From Candidatus Sphingomonas colombiensis (GTDB taxonomy: Bacteria > Pseudomonadota > Alphaproteobacteria > Sphingomonadales > Sphingomonadaceae), in the NCBI GenBank assembly GCA_029202845.1, contig CP119315.1, positions 1,371,501-1,435,500 on the forward strand: a stretch of 64,000 nucleotides of DNA, written 5' to 3'. Position 1 is the stretch's first letter; every line of letters starts with the position of its first letter. The position numbers were made by a program, and so were the translations under genes. Shown here one piece after another: positions 50,727 to 59,667 of this stretch. The notes under the pieces are model-generated. The model saw only the letters and a program-made list of their open reading frames with translations. It did not search any database and was not told the origin of the DNA.

Positions 50727-51840
50727 GCCCCACGCCCCCATGAAGCCCGCCACCACGCGGTACAGTTCGGGCGCGTCGAGCAGGAAGGCGTCATGCCCGT
50801 AGGGGCTCGACAGTTCCACGAAGCTCACCGGCGCGCCCGCCGCGTTGAGCGCATGGACGATCGCGCGTGATTCACGCGTCGGATAGAGCCAATCGGTATC
50901 GAAGCTAACGAGGCAGAAGCGCGGGCCGCCCGCGCTGAACGCATTGGCCAGCCGCCCGCCATGCTCCTCCGCCAGATCGAAATAGTCCATCGCGCGGGTG
51001 ATATAGAGATAGGAATTGGCGTCGAACCGGTCGACGAAGCTCAGCCCCTGGTGGCGCAGATAGCTTTCCACCTGGAAATCGGCGTCGAACCCGAACGACT
51101 TTGGCGTCCCGCGCCTGCAGCCGGCGGCCGAACTTTTCGGTCAGCCCCGCTTCGGACAGATAGGTGATGTGTGCCGCCATCCGCGCCACCGCCAGCCCGG
51201 CCGCTGGCGGCTCACCACCGTAATAATCGCCGCCGTTCCAATGCGGATCGGCCATCACCGCCTGTCGCCCGACTTCGTGGAAAGCGATATTCTGCGCCGA
51301 ATGCCGCGCGGCAGACGCGATCACCACCGCCGCCTCGACGCGATCAGGGAAGGTCGCCGCCCATGACAGCGCCTGCATCCCGCCCATCGACCCACCGACC
51401 ACCGCCGCAAGCCGCTGAACACCAAGGTGATCGAGCAGCATCGCCTGCGCGCGCACCATGTCGCGGATCGTGATGACCGGGAAGGCCATCCCATATTCGC
51501 GCGCGGTCCCCGGATCGATCGTCGCCGGGCCGGACGACCCCATGCACGAGCCCAGCACATTGGCGCACACCACGAACATCCGATCGGTGTCGATGGGCCG
51601 CCCGGGCCCCACCATCGCCGTCCACCAACCCGGCTTGCCGGTGCGCGGATGCGCCGAGGCGACATATTGATCCATCGTCAGCGCGTGACAGATCAGCACC
51701 GCATTGCCGCCATCGGACGCAAGCGTGCCGTAAGTTTCATACGCGATCTCGACCGGCGTCAGCATCCCGCCGCCGTCGAGCCTGAGCGGCCCCGGCAACG
51801 TCACATGGCGCCCGGGGCCGAAACGCTGGTCATCAGTCAT
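50723..51840 (-). pseudogene. metX: metX, homoserine O-acyltransferase, frame broken
   Basis: Alpha/beta-hydrolase acyltransferase with nucleophile elbow GGSMGGMQAL, Asp in FDTDWLYP and His in SPYGHDAFLL. The frame from ATG 51840 fails at an AAA run (51100-51102), where removing one base restores SFGFDADFQVESYL. A second extra base in a five-G run (50735-50739) hides the stop, which otherwise falls at 50723-50725 and overlaps the metW ATG (ATGA). After removing both, the gene is 371 residues, the family norm. Genuine inactivation and sequence error cannot be told apart here. Confidence 0.82.
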
Positions 51841-51936
51841 CGTCTTCGCGCGTTAGCGGTGCAGAGCCGCGCCAGCAATGCCGCGCCGCTACTCGCCTCT
51901 TCCCTGCAACGCCCGAGCCGCGTAAGCGGCGCCTCC

Positions 51937-53037
51937 ATGACGAACGCACCTGTGCCCAAACCGTGGATCATGGAAATCGCCCCGTATATTCCGGGACGCT
52001 CGACAACCGACGATGGCCGGAAGGTCGCGAAGCTCTCGTCGAACGAAAATCCGCTCGGCACCAGCCCGCGCGCGCGGGAGGCTTTCGCCAGCGCGGCAAC
52101 CAGCCTCGAACGCTACCCGGATGCCAGCGCGACCGAATTGCGCGATGTGCTCGCCGCACGCCATGGCCTCGATCCCGCGCGGATCATCTATGGCAATGGA
52201 TCGGACGAGATACTGCATCTCGCCACCGGCGCCTTCGCCGGGCCGGGCGATGAGGTGATCTACGTAAATTACGGCTTCGCGGTGTACCCGATCGCCACCC
52301 GCCGCGTCGGCGCGACGCCGGTGGTGGCGCGCGACAAGGATTATGCGACTGATGTCGACGCGATCCTCGCCGCCGTCACGCCGCGCACCCGCATCGTGTT
52401 CGTCGCCAATCCGAACAACCCCACCGGCACCTATGCGCCGCGGGCCGAAATCGAGCGGCTTCATGCCGGGCTGCGCCCCGATATCCTGCTCGTGCTCGAT
52501 CACGCTTATGCCGAATATATCGACGGGGATCATGACGACGGCGGGATGACGCTGGCGGAACGCGCGTCGAACGTGCTCGTCACGCGCACCTTCTCCAAGA
52601 TGTACGGCCTCGCCGCAGAGCGGATCGGCTGGGGTTATGCCTCCGCGCCGATCATCGAGGCGATGCACCGCATCCGCCTGCCTTTTTCGATCACCATCGC
52701 CGGCACGGCGGCGGCGGTGGCGGCGGTCGGCGACACGGATTTCGTCGCCCATACCCGCGCGCACAATGCACAATGGCGCGCGTGGTTCGCGGATGAGATC
52801 GCGAAGCTTGGTAATGCCGGGCTACGCGCGATCCCGAGTCAGGCGAACTTCATCCTCGTCCTGTTCGAGGGCGAATTGACCGCCGAGGCCGCTTACAAGG
52901 GGCTGATGGACGCGGGCTATATCGTCCGCTGGCTGCCGGGGCAGGGGCTGCCGCACGGCCTGCGCATCACGATCGGCACCGAGGATGAGACCAAGGGCGT
53001 GATCGCCGCGCTGCGTCATCTTAGCGGCACCGACTGA
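51937..53037 (+). CDS. hisC: Histidinol-phosphate / aromatic aminotransferase
   Basis: 366 residues from the ATG at 51937; the longer frame back to 51427 is antisense to metX. Fold-type I PLP enzyme: KLSSNENPLGTSP, GNGSDEIL, NPNNPTGTY (PLP aspartate region), SKMYGLAAERIGW with Schiff-base Lys221, and RITIGT near the end. HisC-type enzymes paired with tyrA in sphingomonads and Zymomonas also transaminate aromatic keto acids, so a role in Tyr/Phe synthesis is likely. Overlaps tyrA by 1 nt. Confidence 0.93.
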   Translation: MTNAPVPKPWIMEIAPYIPGRSTTDDGRKVAKLSSNENPLGTSPRAREAFASAATSLERYPDASATELRDVLAARHGLDPARIIYGNGSDEILHLATGAFAGPGDEVIYVNYGFAVYPIATRRVGATPVVARDKDYATDVDAILAAVTPRTRIVFVANPNNPTGTYAPRAEIERLHAGLRPDILLVLDHAYAEYIDGDHDDGGMTLAERASNVLVTRTFSKMYGLAAERIGWGYASAPIIEAMHRIRLPFSITIAGTAAAVAAVGDTDFVAHTRAHNAQWRAWFADEIAKLGNAGLRAIPSQANFILVLFEGELTAEAAYKGLMDAGYIVRWLPGQGLPHGLRITIGTEDETKGVIAALRHLSGTD

Positions 53038-53945
53038 TGCTGCCGTTTTCGCGCGTCACGATCATCGGCCTCGGGCTGATCGGCTCATCCATCGCGCGCG
53101 CGGTGCGTCACGCGATGCCGACCGTGCGGCTGACGGGGCATGATGCAAGCGCCGAAGTGCGCGAAACCGTGCGCCAGCTCGATCTGCTCGACGATGTGAC
53201 CGATACCGCGGGCGCTTCGGTGACCGATGCGGAGCTGGTCATCCTGTGCGTGCCCGTCGGCGCGATGGGCGCAATCGCGGCGGAGATCGCCGCCGATCTC
53301 CCCGCCGAGGCGATCGTCAGCGACGTTGGATCGAGCAAGGAGTTCGTCGCCAAAGCGCTGACGGAAGCACTTCCCAATGCGATCGTCGTTCCGGCGCATC
53401 CGGTCGCGGGCACCGAGCAGAGCGGCCCCGAAGCCGGCTTCGCGTCGTTGTTCCAGGGACGCTGGTGCATCGTCACCCCGCTGCCGGACGGCGATCCGGT
53501 GGCCGCGGAGCGGGTGGCGGAATTCTGGCGGCGGCTCGGCAGCAATGTCGAGATGATGGCGCCGGATCACCATGATCGCGTCCTCGCCATCACCAGCCAT
53601 CTGCCGCATCTCATCGCTTATACGATCGTCGGCACCGCCAATGATCTGGCGGAAGTGACCGAATCCGAAGTGATCAAATTCTCCGCCGGCGGTTTCCGCG
53701 ATTTTACCCGTATCGCCGCGTCGAATCCGACGATGTGGCGCGACGTGTTTCTGAGCAACAAGGAAGCCGTGCTGGAGATGCTCCAGCGCTTCAGCGAGGA
53801 TCTGTCGCAGCTACAGCGCGCAATCCGCTGGGGCGATGGCGACACCTTGTTCGATCACTTCACCCAGACCCGCGCGATCCGCCGCTCGATCGTGGATCAG
53901 GGGCAGGATGACGCGGCCGCCGATTTCGGGCGGCGGCACGGTTAG
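53037..53945 (+). CDS. tyrA: Prephenate/arogenate dehydrogenase
   Basis: 302 residues. Rossmann domain VTIIGLGLIGSSIARAV (9-25), cofactor strand ILCVPVGA, then VSDVGSSK, PAHPVAGTEQSGPEA and the helical dehydrogenase domain with DHHDRVLAITSHLPHL containing the catalytic His. Monofunctional, with no chorismate mutase or ACT domain. Oxidative decarboxylation step of tyrosine synthesis. Coupled to hisC (TGATG). Confidence 0.93.
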   Translation: MLPFSRVTIIGLGLIGSSIARAVRHAMPTVRLTGHDASAEVRETVRQLDLLDDVTDTAGASVTDAELVILCVPVGAMGAIAAEIAADLPAEAIVSDVGSSKEFVAKALTEALPNAIVVPAHPVAGTEQSGPEAGFASLFQGRWCIVTPLPDGDPVAAERVAEFWRRLGSNVEMMAPDHHDRVLAITSHLPHLIAYTIVGTANDLAEVTESEVIKFSAGGFRDFTRIAASNPTMWRDVFLSNKEAVLEMLQRFSEDLSQLQRAIRWGDGDTLFDHFTQTRAIRRSIVDQGQDDAAADFGRRHG

Positions 53946-54048
53946 CGCGAGCCGCGTGGTTTTGAAGTCAGGCGATTTGCCCGAACTATCCGTGATTGCA
54001 TCGTTTTAGCGGAAAGTCAGTTCGCACTTTTCTGCGTGATGCTCGAGA

Positions 54049-54738
54049 TCAGCGCGGCGTTTCCAGCGCGTTGATCGCTTCCCACACGCGGCGCTCCGCC
54101 TCAGCGCGCGGCAGGCCGGGCGGGATCGTCTCACCGATGCGGAATGTGACGATGCCCGGATGCTTCGCCCCCTTCTTCGGCAGCAGCAGCCCGCTGTCGG
54201 TCGCGATCGGCACCACCGGCAGATCGAGCGCCTTGTAAAGCCCAGCGAAGCCCGAACGCAGCGGGGGCGTCGTGCCGGGCGCCACCCGCGTCCCTTCCGG
54301 ATAGACGATCACCGAACGGCCGGATTCCCGGGCCGCACGCGCATCGCGCATCAATTTGCGCAGCGCTTTGCTCGATGCCTCCCGATCCACCACGATGGAG
54401 CCGTAGAGCGTCGTCGCCCAGCCCCAGAGCGGGATGCGCATCAGCTCCTTTTTCAGCACCATCGCCGGGCTGTGAAGGATCAGCTGCAATTCCACTGTCT
54501 CATACATCGCCTGATGCTTGGAGACATAAAGGAACTGGCCATGGGGCACCGCCCCCTCCACGCGGCTGCGGATGCCGAGGATGGCACGCATCGTCCAGCG
54601 GTGCGCCCACGCCCAGCAATTGGCATAAGCGATCACCACGCGCTGCCCGCCAAGCGCCGCGATCGGCACCCCGAGCACGATCGGCACCGAAATCGCATAG
54701 AAAACCACGCGAAAAGCGATCGTCCGCAGCCAGTCCAT
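54049..54738 (-). CDS. plsC: 1-acyl-sn-glycerol-3-phosphate acyltransferase
   Basis: 229 residues from the ATG at 54738, overlapping the ydcF stop (TGATG). An N-terminal membrane anchor is followed by PlsC motifs: KHQAMYE (the catalytic HxxxxD motif with Glu instead of Asp, seen in many alphaproteobacterial homologues), GSIVVDR, and VIVYPEGTR. Adds the second acyl chain in phospholipid synthesis at the inner membrane. Last gene of the ftsE-ftsX-ydcF-plsC run. Confidence 0.9.
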   Translation of the reverse strand: MDWLRTIAFRVVFYAISVPIVLGVPIAALGGQRVVIAYANCWAWAHRWTMRAILGIRSRVEGAVPHGQFLYVSKHQAMYETVELQLILHSPAMVLKKELMRIPLWGWATTLYGSIVVDREASSKALRKLMRDARAARESGRSVIVYPEGTRVAPGTTPPLRSGFAGLYKALDLPVVPIATDSGLLLPKKGAKHPGIVTFRIGETIPPGLPRAEAERRVWEAINALETPR

Positions 54739-55271
54739 CACCGCTCGACTCCAAGCCACAACACCATGCGTCGCAGGATCAGCTTGTTGTATTCGTTCAC
54801 CAATTGCCCCAGTCGTGGTTCGGTCGGCACGCCGTCACGGATGATCGTCACATTGTCATCCAGCGCGGCATCCAGCTCCATCCGCGCGCGCGCCATATGC
54901 CAGTCGGAGGTGACCAGCCGCACAGAGCGATAATGATGCTCGCGCACCCAGGTGGCGGTCTCCTCCGCGTTCGAGCGCGTATCGACCGCCTGCCGCCCCA
55001 GATCGACGCAACAATCGATCGCCGGCGCATGACCGAAAGCGATGGCGAGATCGCGCTTGCCGACGCCCGGCGCCACCCCGGTGACGAGCATCCGCTGCGC
55101 GCGCTTCTCCTCGATCAGCGTCAGCCCGCGCGCGATTCGCCCAGCACCGCCGGTCGGCACCACGATCGCATCCGTGCGCGCAACCTCCGATGGCTGCGCG
55201 AGGAACAGCATGAAGGCCGCGAATCCCAGCCCCCAGACGACCGCGAACAGCCCGATGAGCCGCACGATCAC
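54738..55271 (-). CDS. YdcF-family (DUF218) membrane-associated protein
   Basis: 177 residues from a GTG at 55271 overlapping the ftsX stop (GTGA); the longer frame to 55844 is antisense-phase to ftsX and rejected. One N-terminal hydrophobic helix is followed by the DUF218 domain: DAIVVPTGGAGRIARGL, SNAEETATWVREH, VRLVTSDWHMARARME. Family members (SanA, YdcF, ElyC) act in envelope biogenesis and may bind nucleotides or SAM; exact function unknown. Confidence 0.85.
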   Translation of the reverse strand: MIVRLIGLFAVVWGLGFAAFMLFLAQPSEVARTDAIVVPTGGAGRIARGLTLIEEKRAQRMLVTGVAPGVGKRDLAIAFGHAPAIDCCVDLGRQAVDTRSNAEETATWVREHHYRSVRLVTSDWHMARARMELDAALDDNVTIIRDGVPTEPRLGQLVNEYNKLILRRMVLWLGVER

Positions 55272-56143
55272 AGAATGCGCCTCAACGTACGCGTCACCGC
55301 CACTCGCGCCGCGATCATTGCCAGCACGACGAAGGCAAGCGGCAACAGCGCGAGCATCACCCACGCCCCGATCCCAAGGGCAGCGCCACCAAGCAGCTCT
55401 GAGCCGAGCCCGGCCGCGCGCACCCCGATCAGCAACACCACCGCGATCGCCGCCACCGCCCCGATCGCCCCACCGATCAGTGCGTCGCGCGCGATCCGGC
55501 GCTGAAACAGCCGCGCCACCTGCACATCGGTCGCGCCCAGCATATGCATCACCTCGATCGTTGCGCGATGCGCGTCGAGCCCCGCGCGCGCGGTAAGCAC
55601 CACCACCGTCGCGGTCGCGGTTGCCATCAGCGCGACCAGCCCGGCGCCAAGCCATGTCGCAAGCGAAAGCATTCCCGCGATCGAGGTCATCCAGCCCGCA
55701 TGCAGATCGATCCGCGCGGCCGGCGCACTCGCCGTCACCGCCGCACGCACCCGTGCCAGCGTCGCGGGGGCACCATCGGCAAGATCGACATCGATCATCA
55801 CCGGCAACGGCAGATTCGGATCGACACCATCCGTCCCCAGCCATGGCCGCAAAAGCTCGGCAAGCGCCGCGCGGCTCACCGGCGTGACTCGCGTCACACC
55901 AGCCGTGCCGCGCAGCCGGGTCACCAGCCGCGCGGCCTGTGCCTCACGCGCACCCGGCGCCCCACTGGTAAGCTGAACGGTCAACCGCCCGGCAAGCGAT
56001 CGCTCCAGCGTCGCCGCCGCGTTACGCGTGGCGAGCCCCATCGCGGCGGCCAGCACCGTCAGGAACAGCATGATCGCGATAACCCAGATCATCGCCCGCC
56101 CGTCCTGCGTGTCGTCGAGCAGCCTGGCCGTGGAATGCGCCAT
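55268..56143 (-). CDS. ftsX: Cell-division ABC transporter membrane protein FtsX
   Basis: 291 residues with the FtsX layout: a cytosolic N-terminal tail, TM1 (about 16-38), a periplasmic domain (about 45-170), then three helices with the FtsX/MacB domain (AHRATIEVMHMLGATDVQVARLFQRRIARDALIGG). With FtsE it activates peptidoglycan amidases at the septum. Starts 2 bp after ftsE; GTGA overlap with ydcF. Confidence 0.9.
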   Translation of the reverse strand: MAHSTARLLDDTQDGRAMIWVIAIMLFLTVLAAAMGLATRNAAATLERSLAGRLTVQLTSGAPGAREAQAARLVTRLRGTAGVTRVTPVSRAALAELLRPWLGTDGVDPNLPLPVMIDVDLADGAPATLARVRAAVTASAPAARIDLHAGWMTSIAGMLSLATWLGAGLVALMATATATVVVLTARAGLDAHRATIEVMHMLGATDVQVARLFQRRIARDALIGGAIGAVAAIAVVLLIGVRAAGLGSELLGGAALGIGAWVMLALLPLAFVVLAMIAARVAVTRTLRRIL

Positions 56144-56145
56144 CT

Positions 56146-56853
56146 TTATTGCCGCCTTCCGGGCGGGGGATGGCGCAACGCGCCGGTCGGGTCTTGCAGC
56201 CGTCCCTTATCGAGTCGCATCATCTGCGCGTCGGGGACGCGGCTCAGCAAATGCAGATCATGCGTCGCGACCAGCACGGTCGTCCCCAGCCGGTTCAGCG
56301 AATCGAACAATAGCAACAGCCGGTCCGCCATCTCCGGATCGACGTTTCCGGTCGGCTCGTCCGCGACCAATATCTCCGGCCGGCCGATCACCGCACGCGC
56401 GATAGCGACGCGCTGCTGCTCGCCACCCGAGAGCGTCGCCGGACGCGCCATGTCGCGATCGCCCAGCCCGACCCACGCCAGCATCTCATTCACCGGCCCC
56501 GCTACATCGGCTTCCGGCACGCCGGCGACACGCAGCGGCAGAGCGATATTGTCGGCGATCGACAGGTGCGGGATCAGCCGGAAATCCTGAAACACCACGC
56601 CGATCCGCCGCCGGAAGCCCGGCAACCGCCCGCGCGACATGGTCACGGCATCCTCGCCGAATAGCCGGATGATCCCACGGCTCGGCCGCTGCGCGAGATA
56701 AAGCAGCTTGAGCAGGGAGGTTTTGCCGGCGCCGCTCGCCCCGGTCAGAAAATAGAAGGCGCCACTCGCCAGCGTGAAGCTGAGATCGGATAGCGTCTCC
56801 TGGCCAGTGCCGTAGCGCAGCCCCACATTCTCGAACTGCACGATATTCGCCAT
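56146..56853 (-). CDS. ftsE: Cell-division ATPase FtsE
   Basis: 235 residues from the ATG at 56853; the frame is open for 36 more codons but homology begins MANIVQFENVGLRYG. Walker A GASGAGKT at 38-45, signature LSGGEQQRVAIARA, Walker B ILVADEPTGNVD, and the H-loop ATHD. Works with FtsX. Divergent from the zinc-ribbon gene. Confidence 0.95.
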   Translation of the reverse strand: MANIVQFENVGLRYGTGQETLSDLSFTLASGAFYFLTGASGAGKTSLLKLLYLAQRPSRGIIRLFGEDAVTMSRGRLPGFRRRIGVVFQDFRLIPHLSIADNIALPLRVAGVPEADVAGPVNEMLAWVGLGDRDMARPATLSGGEQQRVAIARAVIGRPEILVADEPTGNVDPEMADRLLLLFDSLNRLGTTVLVATHDLHLLSRVPDAQMMRLDKGRLQDPTGALRHPPPGRRQ

Positions 56854-57046
56854 CGGCGGCGCTGCTGCCTTCACCCCACACTTCGTTTCCCGCCATCGCA
56901 CGATGCGGGCCTCCGCTTCAAGGCCGCCGCACCGACTCGGCGAAGGCGGACGGCACTTCACTGCTTGCCAGCCGGGCGTCGGGCGTGCTTAGATTCACGG
57001 ATTCAGGCCCTGTGCCTAAAAGCCTCGTGCCAGCGTGTGTTGCGAC

Positions 57047-57826
57047 ATGATCCTCGAATGCCCCGAATGCCGCACCCGCTATCTTGTCCCCGACAGCGCT
57101 ATCGGGGCTACGGGAAGGGTCGTGCGCTGCGCCAATTGCCGGCATAGCTGGTTTCAGGATCCTGGCGCGCCGGCGATTGAGCCGGTGGCCCCCTCTGCCG
57201 CGACCGAACCCGCGACACCGGCAAATTCATCGGAAGCAGCGCCTGTAGCAGCGCCCGCGCAACCGGACGCGCCGATCGCACCTCCCGAAACGCCGCTCGC
57301 CGCCGCACCGCCCGAGCCGTTGACGGACGGCCCTGCGCAAACCACGATCGAACCGGATTACGACGCTTTCGCGCATCGCCCGCCGTTCCGCCCGCGTCGC
57401 GATCAATCGCGCCGCTGGACGATCGCGGCGGTGGCCGCCGGCGTATTGATGCTCGTCGCGGTAGCGGCCATCGTGTGGATGAGCGCGCCGGGGCTCGCAC
57501 AACAGCTCGGCCTTTCGTTCGGTCCGGCCGAATCACCGCTTCGACTGGTCGATAACCCGATCGAACGCCGCGAAATGGCCAATGGCAGTGAGTTGTTCGC
57601 GGTAAGCGGCAAGGTGCTCAACCCTTCCGGCATGCGCCAGCGCGTGCCTGATATCCGCGCCGATCTCCGCGATGCACAGGGGCGAATCGTCTATAGCTGG
57701 ACGATCACGCCGCAGCAGCGCTCGCTCGGGCCAAAAGGCGCGATCGACTTCAATTCGGCGAAGCTGGACGTGCCTGCGAATTCGAAGCGGCTGGAGCTGA
57801 GCTTCGCCGGCGAAGGCACAAAATAA
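57047..57826 (+). CDS. MJ0042-type zinc-ribbon protein (DUF3426-like)
   Basis: 259 residues from the ATG at 57047. The N-terminal zinc ribbon has CPEC (7-10) and CANC about 22 residues later. A long acidic, proline/alanine-rich linker follows, then a membrane helix (about 126-147, IAAVAAGVLMLVAVAAIVW), and a C-terminal beta-rich domain with SGKVLNPSGMRQRVPDIRADLRDAQGR, typical of DUF3426. Function unknown. It sits opposite ftsEX. Confidence 0.85.
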   Translation: MILECPECRTRYLVPDSAIGATGRVVRCANCRHSWFQDPGAPAIEPVAPSAATEPATPANSSEAAPVAAPAQPDAPIAPPETPLAAAPPEPLTDGPAQTTIEPDYDAFAHRPPFRPRRDQSRRWTIAAVAAGVLMLVAVAAIVWMSAPGLAQQLGLSFGPAESPLRLVDNPIERREMANGSELFAVSGKVLNPSGMRQRVPDIRADLRDAQGRIVYSWTITPQQRSLGPKGAIDFNSAKLDVPANSKRLELSFAGEGTK

Positions 57827-57858
57827 GCCGCCAAGGTCAAAGATCCGCACGAGAGGCA

Positions 57859-57887
57859 TTGCCAGCCCTCAAGGGCTTTGCTAGGGG
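57859..57887 (+). promoter_or_regulatory. Promoter of tRNA-Leu(GAG)
   Basis: TTGCCA at 57859-57864, a 17-bp spacer and TAGGGG at 57882-57887. A weaker version of the TTGAC/TAGAGG promoter seen at the other two tRNA genes. It starts 33 bp after the zinc-ribbon gene. Confidence 0.45.
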
Positions 57888-57930
57888 CGCCGTCCTGCCA
57901 ATCGCCGGGCCAGCCCGGTAGATATCACGT

Positions 57931-58017
57931 GCGGTCGTGGCGGAATTGGTAGACGCGCAACGTTGAGGTCGTTGTGTCCGAAAGGACGTGGAAGTTCGAG
58001 TCTTCTCGACCGCACCA
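57931..58017 (+). tRNA. tRNA-Leu (anticodon GAG)
   Basis: 87 nt with encoded CCA. Acceptor GCGGTCG pairs with CGACCGC. The anticodon stem CAACG/CGTTG encloses TTGAGGT, giving GAG. Long variable arm; T-arm AGTTCGAGTCT. Unlike tRNA-Leu(CAG), no element is inserted at its 3' end. Confidence 0.96.
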
Positions 58018-58037
58018 TAGGCCCCCTGAATGGGCCT

Positions 58038-58063
58038 GATCGGCTGAAATGCCGATCTTTTTT
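58038..58063 (+). terminator. Intrinsic terminator after tRNA-Leu(GAG)
   Basis: GATCGGC (58038-58044), a six-base loop, GCCGATC (58051-58057) and six T residues (58058-58063). A textbook Rho-independent terminator 20 bp after the tRNA. The following 250 bp to the PEP-CTERM gene show nothing else recognisable. Confidence 0.9.
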
Positions 58064-58311
58064 CCTGAGATGAGCATTGAAGATCGCCCTCTGTTGCGAT
58101 GCAGCCGGGATCGATCGACGTGACGCAAATGCGCGCGAAGGATTTTGTTAACCATCATCGGCTTAGCGTAATCACCCAGACCATAGCGCGATTGCGGCAC
58201 TGCAATGATAAAGTGTCGCTTTTCAGGACAAATTTCGGTATGCGCTTTGATCGGGGACAAGCATCGGATTTTCCGATGTGATAGAATTGCCATTCCGTAA
58301 GGGGGGAGTCG

Positions 58312-58938
58312 GTGCTGCCGAAAGTTAGCCGCATGAAGATCGGTGGAAGAGGCAAGAGGCTGATTATTCTGGGGCTGTTCGCGGCGTCAGGGGTCGGCAC
58401 TGGCTATATCATGCTCGATCGCGACGGTATCGGTAGTGCGAAGGCTGCGGTGATGGCCGCGCTGGCCGACCCGTTGGCGATGTTCACCGATCGCTCGCCC
58501 GGAGCCCGCGGTGCCGGCGCACTGACGCAGACCAAGGTTCGCGAGCGCGTCGCCAGTAATGAGCATAATCATCCGGCTGCGAAAGCGGTGCCGAAGCCGC
58601 TTACGCCAGTCGAACGCGTGCTGACCTCCGTCCGCGAACGGCCGCCGTTCATCGATGAAGGTGGCGTGCCGTTCGGCGATAGCGCCGGCCCGATCATACC
58701 AGCGGTCGATTTTGCGGGACCGACACATTCGCCGTTCGGACCATCAGTCCCGACCTTTGTCCCCCCGCTCGGGCCGGGCTCCCCATCTGTTACGCCACCC
58801 GTCACGCCACCCGTCACGCCGCCCGCCGGGGCAATTCCGGAGCCGGCCACCTGGGGCATGATGCTGATCGGCTTTTTCGGCATCGGTGCCGCGCTGCGCC
58901 GTCGCGTCTTTCGGACGGCGGCGGCTGGCAATCGTTGA
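58312..58938 (+). CDS. PEPxxWA-CTERM sorting-domain protein
   Basis: 208 residues from a GTG at 58312 with GGGGGGAG just upstream (ATG 58333 is an alternative). An N-terminal hydrophobic signal (LIILGLFAASGVGTGY) is followed by a low-complexity proline-rich middle with a VTPP-type triple repeat. The C-terminus IPEPATWGMMLIGFFGIGAALRRR has the PEP motif, membrane helix and basic tail that exosortases recognise. Surface or extracellular role inferred. No exosortase gene lies in the window. Confidence 0.85.
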   Translation: MLPKVSRMKIGGRGKRLIILGLFAASGVGTGYIMLDRDGIGSAKAAVMAALADPLAMFTDRSPGARGAGALTQTKVRERVASNEHNHPAAKAVPKPLTPVERVLTSVRERPPFIDEGGVPFGDSAGPIIPAVDFAGPTHSPFGPSVPTFVPPLGPGSPSVTPPVTPPVTPPAGAIPEPATWGMMLIGFFGIGAALRRRVFRTAAAGNR

Positions 58939-58957
58939 GCGCTACACAAGGCGGTTG

Positions 58958-59578
58958 ATGCAGGTGCTTTCGCGCGCCGCGCTCCCGCTCGCCGTGGCTG
59001 CCGCCGCAATCACCATCGCCGCGGCCGTCACCAAGCACCATGTCGATCAATATGTCCCCGATCCGCCGGCACGCCAGGTCGAGCAGGGCCCGCGCCTTTG
59101 GTATCCCGCAGGGCAATATCCCGAATTGACATTGCCGGATGGCGAGCACCGGATGGTCAAAAGCCTGCTCAACGTCCGCGAGACGATGCATTTCGGCGAT
59201 TATGTCTGGAACGACCAGCATATCCCCGCCGGAGAGATATGGGTGCGCGTCGATCTTCGCCGCCAATTATTATCGGTATTCCGTGGCGGGCATGAGATCG
59301 GTTCTTCTGTTATCCTCTACGGCACCGATGGCAAGCCGACGCCCACAGGCGTTTTCCCGATCATGGAGAAGCGGGAGGATCACCGCTCGTCGCTATATGA
59401 CGCCGAGATGCCCTATATGCTGCGGCTGACCGGCGACGGCGTCGCAATCCACGCCAGCAACGTGCGACGCGGCTCCGCCACGCATGGCTGCATCGGTGTG
59501 CCGCCATCGTTCGCCGCTCTGCTATTCGCGACCGTGAAACGCGGTGACACCGTGGCGATCATGCCGTCCGCGACATAA
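58958..59578 (+). CDS. L,D-transpeptidase (YkuD domain)
   Basis: 206 residues from the ATG at 58958 (TTG one codon earlier possible); a longer frame overlaps the PEP-CTERM gene. N-terminal signal/anchor (7-24), YkuD catalytic domain about 93-203 with His165 (IHASN) and THGC (His176, nucleophile Cys178). The residue two after Cys is Gly (HGCIG) where most YkuD proteins have Asn or Arg. Likely a 3-3 peptidoglycan cross-linker or protein anchorer in the periplasm. Confidence 0.87.
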   Translation: MQVLSRAALPLAVAAAAITIAAAVTKHHVDQYVPDPPARQVEQGPRLWYPAGQYPELTLPDGEHRMVKSLLNVRETMHFGDYVWNDQHIPAGEIWVRVDLRRQLLSVFRGGHEIGSSVILYGTDGKPTPTGVFPIMEKREDHRSSLYDAEMPYMLRLTGDGVAIHASNVRRGSATHGCIGVPPSFAALLFATVKRGDTVAIMPSAT

Positions 59579-59667
59579 TTGTAGTTAGCCTAAAACTAAC
59601 CAGCCCTTTCAATCGCCTGCTGACCGACTGATGAGAAGATCAGTCCATTCCTCGGGATGGGCTTATC

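Noticed and set aside
50115..51840. Programmed frameshifting in metX/metW
   Set aside because: Four separate shifts in two genes, without slippery heptamers or conserved stimulatory structure, fit errors or decay better than recoding.
58790..58840. Short tandem repeat in the PEP-CTERM gene as a possible CRISPR-like array
   Set aside because: Only about three copies of a 12-bp VTPP-coding unit without spacers; an ordinary low-complexity protein linker. No CRISPR array was seen anywhere in the window.
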